Below, piece by piece: positions 57,838 through 64,000 of a DNA stretch of 64,000 nucleotides. The translations under genes were made by a program, and so were the position numbers. Location of the stretch: NCBI RefSeq assembly GCF_019703515.2, contig NC_059393.1:15115001-15179000 (forward strand), in the 5' to 3' direction. Source of the stretch: Myxocyprinus asiaticus. Lineage: Eukaryota; Chordata; Actinopteri; Cypriniformes; Catostomidae. The notes under the pieces are model-generated. The model saw only the letters and a list, made by a program, of their open reading frames with translations. It was not told the DNA's origin and made no database searches. The first letter of the stretch is position 1. Every line of letters starts with the position of its first letter.

Positions 57838-59880
57838 GGGTTACAGTGAGGCACTTACAATGGAAGTGAATGGGGGCCAATTTTTGAATGTTAAAATACT
57901 TACTGTTTCAAAAGTATAGCCACAAGACATATACAATATGTGTGTTATCATTATTTTAGTGAAATAAAATTGCTTACACTTTTCTGTTTGAAGTTATGGC
58001 CAATTTTACAACTTTGTTGCCATGACGACACAAAGCTGTAAACCATAAAAATGATGATTTAAACAACTGTACAGCTGAAATAATGCACAAGTTTTAACTG
58101 AGAAATTAATGTAAGTGCTTTTATAAAATTATAAGCTTCACATTTCTGCCTTTAAACTCTCCAGAAATTGGCCCCGTTCACTTCCATTGTACAACCCCAA
58201 TTCAGAAAAGGTTGGGACAGTATGAATAATGCTAAAAAAAAAAAAGTAGGGATTTGTAAATTATATTCACCTTTTGCTATATTGAAACCACTACAACTAA
58301 ACATTATATTATGTTTTAACTTGTGATTTTTTATTTATTTATTTATTTATTTTTTTAAATGTACAGTAATTTCAAATCAGATGATTGCAACATGCTCTAA
58401 AAAAAGTTGAAACAGGGGCAATTTAAGACTAATAACAATTTGACGAGTTGAAATAACAAGGTGATGTGAAACAGGAAATGTATACTGTATAAGGAGCCTC
58501 CAAAAACAGCCTAGTCCTTCAAGAGCAAGGATCATTCAAGACAGCAAATAATCCAGCACTTTGAGAACAATGTTCCCCAAAGACAAATTGGAAGGATTTT
58601 GGGCATTTCACCCTCTAGAGTGCTCAATATAGTTAAAAGATTCAAGGAATCTGGTCAAATCTCGGTGCGTAAAGGGCAAGACGAAAACCACTTCTGAATG
58701 CGTGTGATCTCTGATCCCTCAGATGTCACTGTCTCAAAAAACATCATTCATCTGTAGTAGATAACATGAACATGGGCTTGGGATTACTTTAGTAAACTTT
58801 TATTAGTCAACACCATTCGCCGCTGCATCCACAGATGCAAGTTAAGACTTTACTCTGCAAAGCAGAAGCCCTACATCAACACTGTCCAGAAGCGCTGCAG
58901 ACTTCTCTGGGCTCGGTCTCATCTTAGACGGAAAGTAGAACAGTGGAACCGTGTTTTTTGGTCCGATGAGTCCACATTTCAAATAGTTTTTGAAAAACAC
59001 AGCCGTCGTGTTCTCCGGGCCAAAGAGGAAAAGGACCATCCAAGCTGTTATCAGCGTCAGGTTCAAAAGCCAGTGTCTGTATGGGCCAGTGGTGTGTCAG
59101 TGCCCATGGCATGGGTAACTTGCACATCTGTGAGAACACTGTGAATGCAGACAGATATATACACATTTTGGAGCAACATATACTGCCATCTAGCACCATC
59201 TTTTCCAGAGACATTGTGGTATTTCCCAACAGGACAACTTCAAACTACATACTGGCTGAATAAGCAGAAAGTGCGGGTACTAGATTGGCCTGCCTGTAGT
59301 CCTGACTATCTTCAATTGAGGATGTGTGGCACATTATGAAGCACACCATCCAGCAATGAAGACCCCGTACAATTGTGCAGCTGAAGGCCTGCATAATGGA
59401 TGAATGGGGGGAAATTCCACTTTTTAAATTTAACAAACTTGTGTCTTCAGTGCCCAAATGTTTAATAAGTGTTATTAGAAAAAATGGTGATGTTTCACAG
59501 TGGTAAACACTCGACTGTCCCAACTTTTTTGGAGCGTGTTGCAATCATCTGATTTGAAATTACTGTACTATTTTTTTTTAAACTATGAAATTCACAGGGT
59601 AAAACATCATATAATGTTTAGATGTAGAGCTTTCTATATGGCAAAGGGTTATATTATAATTTACAAATCACCCATCTTTGTTTTTATTAGCATTTTTCAT
59701 ACTGTCCCACACTGTTTTGGGAATTGGGGTTGTAAGTGTCTCACTGTAATCTCGATTTTTGCTTTTTTTAAGAAAAGAAGGGACGAGTCGAAGTTCATTT
59801 TTGTGGTAATCAACATTATGTTACAAATGCTGTCGATTGAGCTTAACTTGTTTTGAACACAGAATTTTCTTTTGAAATAA
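57838..59880. mobile_element. MITE family 1, copy e, truncated at left and carrying a Tc1
   Basis: Starts inside the left arm (ggttacagtgaggcacttac), directly against the protease exon 5 remnant, continues to 58191, is interrupted by the Tc1 at 58192-59732, and ends with the right arm (gctgtcgattgagcttaact). Confidence 0.75.
58192..59732 (+). mobile_element. Tc1-like element nested in a MITE
   Basis: 1541 bases, TA on both sides, inverted ends CAACCCCAATTCAGAAAAGG / AATTGGGGTTG. Sense-strand transposase fragments include LHRRK-type RSHLRRKVEQWNRVFWSDES and LRAKEEKDHPSCYQRQVQKP; the second Asp region and the SPDLxPIE motif are decayed. Inserted at the TA of cattgTAagtg in the surrounding MITE. 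Confidence 0.85.
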
Positions 59881-59955
<75 letters not shown>

Positions 59956-61021
59956 GAGAAGCAAAACTGTAAAAGATAATACTTTTTTTAGACAGAGTAT
60001 TGAATTATGTTTATTTTTCTTTGCCAATCAAATAAGTGAGGGTTATGTTGAAAACAAGAAAATATAATTTACCTTCAAAAGCATAATGTCATTCCAAATG
60101 ACTGGTTTATCACTATTGAATGGGTGCCTGTTGTAGGACTTCACACGGACATGGGCATTAGTTGTACTTCTTAGGTCATGTATTCAGAAAGCTGTTTTGA
60201 AAACAAAGTACATTTTTGCAATACCATTTGGTGGCGCTAGTGTTGCAGAAATTACATCGGCTTTAATTTATCAATAAAATAAGGTCTGGGGTTCATATTA
60301 CTTGAAGGGACCTTCACATTTTGCTCTACAACATGAACTTTACACAGTCATCTCAAATATGATATTTGAAGCAGTTGCGTTGCTAAATATGGATTAGAAC
60401 TACCAAAAAGATGAGAGTTTACATGCTTTTATGCTTTATGAATTAGACAAAGGACATAGATTCCATAGATTTGATCAGTCATTCCAGAGAAGGTCAGGTT
60501 TGGCAGAAGAGCGGCCAGCAGGAGCAGAGAGATGATGGTCATGATGAAGAAGACAATCAGTGAGATCTTACTGACAAAACAAGAGAATAAATACAGTATA
60601 AGGACATATTGGGTGGAGACATAAAATTGAGGCATTGAGTGGTCACAACCCCTTTGTCCTCAGCTTGTGATATTGGCAATACTGATCGTGAGAAGATATG
60701 ATTCTTGTCAATTTTTGTCGTCCACACCCTCTGTGTTCTGAGTATGAGACCTTAAAACTGAAGCCATTAAATAATCACACTTGGCTGTATTGTTTCTCAG
60801 TGTCAGTATGTGGAAACTGCTTTAAAGGAATAGTTCACCCAAAACATGCTCACCCTCAGGTTGTTTTAAACCTGTACGACTATTTTGTGTATGCCAAATG
60901 GTGAAATTCTAAAAAATATCCTGGAAACTCTTTTCCATATAATGAAAATGAATAACGACTGGGGCTGTCAAGGTACAGAATAAAAAATAAATAAATAAAT
61001 AAATAAATAAATAAAAAACCC

Positions 61022-61260
61022 TTTAAAAGGTTAGTTCACCCAAGAATGAACATTCTCTCATCATTTACTCACCCTCATGATATCCCAGGTGTGTACGACT
61101 TTCTTTCTTCAGCAGAACACATAAAAAAATAAAAATAAAATAAAAAATCTTAGCTCAGTAGGTCCTTAAAATGCAAGTGGATGGTGATCCGACTTTTGAT
61201 GCTCCAAAAATTACAGACAGTCAGCATAAAGGGCATCCATACGACTCCAGCGCTTAAATT
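61022..61260. mobile_element. MITE family 2 ends
   Basis: taaaaggttagttcacccaa then cattctctcatcatttactc. A shorter solo end is at 60826-60890; further solo ends occur at 15113-15172, 35350-35410, 44286-44345 and 47005-47080. Confidence 0.6.
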
Positions 61261-61263
61261 AAC

Positions 61264-62590
61264 AGGCCCTATTTTACGAGCGCTAGCGTTAAGCGCAGCT
61301 CTATGCCATAAGTCATAAGCGCAAAGTCAGTGGGCATGGCTATGAAATTGTTTCATTTTCGTGCAAACATGCGCTAAGTCTAGGCTCAAGTAGTTTTTGG
61401 TGAAATCGTATGCACAACGTGCAAATGGGCTGAATTAAGTGCAATTTAATTCTGAGGTTTTCTCTAGTTATTCTTCCACCATCTGTGTCCCATTATATAG
61501 TTCATTTCCTCAAGCACCAGCGATATAAACCAAGACAGCACATTCATACGAATTTGGTAGTGTAAATGGACAGTATGCAATGAATTAGAAGAATTGAAAA
61601 TAACGTTCTTTTGAGCATTAAATGTGTCCTTGATTGTCGGGCGTATTTCTATGGCAGTGACGCTCCTTTTATACACATGGAAAATGTGATTTTCATCAGA
61701 ATTTGGATGTATGCTCCGTTAAATTATAGAGAATGTAAGTATAATTAATCATTTTCATCTACAGACACACAAATCATGGCTAGTATTAATAGTGATTATA
61801 TCTGTATGCACTTCACTTCTACCTGTCGGTTTTGATTTTGAAAAATTAAATACATTTATTGAAACATTAAAAAATTTAACCAAACATATTTCTAAATTTA
61901 AATGACACTTCAAATGAAACGAAAATATTATAAAAATAACAAAGTGGTCAAAAAAATCATAGCCTTTCATTTCCAAACATTTTACTCTCTCCAACTTCTT
62001 CTACCGGCCCGTTTTGCATTGACTTAAAAATCACTCTACAACAACAGGTGGAAAAATACCTTTAGACTTACAAATTAGACCGTAAATACAATTGTATATT
62101 TAAACATAACAATAATAATTGAAAAATAAACCATGACCTCTTGATAGTTTAACACAAATCTCATAAATGTTTGTTTCATAAAACGGTTACAAAAGTGATT
62201 GTCGGGAAATAATTTGATGTTCCATTATATTTTCAGAGTTTGGGCATGAACTTTATTACCACCTGCTGGTGGAATCTCCAAACTGCAAATGCAGGAACTG
62301 AGTTTAAACTTTGCGCTGAGTTAAGACGTGGTTTTCAAACGTCTTAGCACAATGGTCTATTTATCAGGAAAATAGCAAATTGCGCTTTGCGCCACTTCAT
62401 TACCATACAATACACCCACAGTTTGCGCGCATACACCCACATATAGCGCAAACACTCCCACCCACGCCCACTTGCGCTTTGCCCTGGCACGAAAATTGCG
62501 ATTAGAATAAGCGCTCTCACTAAAATTGGATAAGATGTTGTGCACAGTCCTAGCGCATAGCACTGCACTTTGCACGCTCACAAACTTCTT
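61264..62590. mobile_element. Decayed repeat rich in GCGC / AAGCGC motifs
   Basis: Begins ggccctattttacgagcgct and ends with cctagcgcatagcactgcac; many gcgctaa / ttgcgc words. Resembles fish MITEs with GGGCCCTATTTTA ends, but the right end is not clear and the centre (61440-62200) is AT-rich filler. Confidence 0.4.
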
Positions 62591-64000
62591 CTAAAGCAAC
62601 ACGATCGCTTTTGGTGTGATAAAGATCAATATTTAGTACTTTTTAACTATATATCATTGCTTCCGGTCAGCAACAGTATACGCGTGTGACGTAATTGCGT
62701 TGGCATGTGAGACATGTGAGAACTGACGCATGTGCGACACACCTGGAAGAGCACCGCTGTTTACAACTGAGAAGGAGGAATGCTGTACAGACGCTTCGCT
62801 GGTTTTGGTTTAGATCTGTATTTGTCAGTGGCATGCAATCAGCCCCTTCAAAACCTTCTGAGAAGGGGTGACATAAACTGAGATGGAAACGTTATTCAAA
62901 TTATGAAATGTTCTTCCCCCCGTTTATTTAACAATGTCTGTGCATTAAATTAATAGATGCGTTAAAATATATAAACATTTAAAAATAACTTAAATGTTAT
63001 GTTGACCATAAATATCTTCGCATTGTTCCTGTTTGACGGAGTGTAAGCGATTTGTGGCAGCCAATCAAAACTGCTCATTATACCTTCACAGCTCTGATGA
63101 GACGGTGTTATGTATTGAACGAACGTACATCAGAAAAGTTTTCCTTATTGCATGCACATATGCGTCTCTACCTGAGGCTACGATGAACAGCGGGACATGT
63201 TCTAGCTACAGACAGAGCAAGCAGTCTTAAATCTGTGGAGGAATTTATAGCGACGAATCCGTATGACAATATTTCATTCAAACGAATGGATTAATTGACA
63301 ACTTTCCTGCACTATGCACAATTGTAATTTTTTGCCATGTCAAAGAACAGTCGCAGTTTCAACAGCCTCCGTTGAGTGCAGCTTCTGAATAAAAAGGTAT
63401 AAAAGAAACACAACAGAAAAAGTGTGACTGAAAAGAGATCTATGTTCACTAACACACATTCTACAGGACATGAGCGACATGTCACGTGTAGATCCTATTA
63501 TAATCAATGAAGAGATCAACACTGGAAGTGTCCATTGCGGAGTAGCGTCGATAGTAAACAGATTGGGGTAGGATTGAAAGGTTAGGATTGACTGGGGTAG
63601 GATTGAATAATAAAAATAAAAAAACCTTTAAAGCCATTTTTCTCTGTTTCAATGTTGACACATTACTGTGTTAATGCTTTGTTGGGTAGAGTAATTGTCC
63701 ATTAAAATTGTATGTGAACCAGATATTTTATAGCTAAAGCAGGAAGATAACAATCTCAGTGCAAAAGGAGGTCATGTGATTGTGAAAGCTTTAGCTCCCC
63801 AGTGTAGTTTGACCTTTCACTCCTTTTTTTAATCACTTTTGTTGAAAGATTTAATAAACTGTTTATCTTACAATTCAGATCTGTAAGATCTGACACCTTT
63901 GTTATTATGTTCATTTGCAATTATTTGTGCAATTGATTTTCATGCATGCAGGAGTTCTGTAACTATACCGTTCCCTTACTCACACATGAGAACAGTGGTG
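62591..64000. other. No gene recognised
   Basis: Non-repetitive sequence with short ORFs only; small tandem taggattga words at 63568-63610. A gene may begin beyond the window edge. Confidence 0.5.

Larger units (their letters stand above)
57698..60542 (-). pseudogene. Serine protease pseudogene D (exons 1, 3 and 5 remnants, interrupted by nested transposons)
   Basis: Exon 1 at 60542-60485 encodes a good signal peptide (MTIISLLLLAALLPNLTFS) but the donor GT reads GA. Exon 3 remnant at 60180-60073 includes HDLRSTTNAHV and intact WNDIMLLK with a normal donor. Exon 5 remnant at about 57839-57698 keeps SGGPLVCEKTAVG and runs to TAG, but the Asp before the active Ser is lost at a junction with inserted repeat DNA. 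Exons 2 and 4 were not found. A MITE carrying a Tc1 element lies between (57838-59880). Same family as proteases 1 and 3. Confidence 0.75.

Noticed and set aside
61464..63522. Several 60-80 codon ORFs.
   Set aside because: Short, overlapping on both strands, no domains, and partly in decayed repeat sequence.

Overview
This is vertebrate nuclear DNA from a bony fish, most likely a cyprinid (carp/barb/danio group). The evidence is spliced genes with GT..AG introns and AATAAA signals, an AT-rich background dense in Tc1/mariner transposons and long-inverted-repeat MITEs of the kind common in cyprinid genomes, and fish-type proteins. I saw no bacterial operon, CRISPR array, tRNA or rRNA.

Host genes. 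(1) hsd11b1l (11369-20046, minus) is a complete six-exon short-chain dehydrogenase of 288 residues. (2) micos13 (26109-28460, plus) is a complete four-exon MICOS subunit of 111 residues, head-to-head with hsd11b1l as in the human genome. (3) From 37 to 61 kb, all on the minus strand, lies a cluster of granzyme/mast-cell-type serine proteases with the usual five-exon layout. Two are intact (37417-38879, 256 residues; 52620-54942, 250 residues). One lost the catalytic-Asp half of exon 3 (47991-50861), and three are older remnants (43340-43603, 45064-46627, 57698-60542). The cluster grew by segmental duplication, and its members can be ordered by shared flanks and by transposon insertions present in one copy and absent in its twin.

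Mobile DNA fills most of the rest. 3.7-9.1 kb is a stack of nested MITEs splitting one older MITE. 9.2-10.8 kb is a Tc1 element with an uninterrupted DD34E transposase; its sister at 30.7-32.3 kb differs in length by no base in the ORF but carries two nonsense substitutions. 12.3-13.9 kb is a dead Sleeping Beauty-type element inserted 10 bases from a splice donor of hsd11b1l. 22-23.4 kb is a Tc1 deletion derivative. 29.0-34.6 kb is a graveyard of Tc1 fragments and TG/TA/CA microsatellites. 57.8-59.9 kb is a Tc1 inside a MITE inside a protease pseudogene.

Functionally the three gene systems are unrelated: ER/membrane steroid-type oxidoreduction, mitochondrial crista junctions, and secreted or granule immune proteases. 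I found no convincing new biological system. The most informative signals are the protease birth-and-death record, the near-splice-site insertion, the possibly functional Tc1 source copy, a 30-bp minisatellite open in several frames, and a small hydrophobic ORF just upstream of micos13. Coordinates of exons were derived by reading splice sites by hand; family names for repeats are by recollection of sequence type, not by database search.
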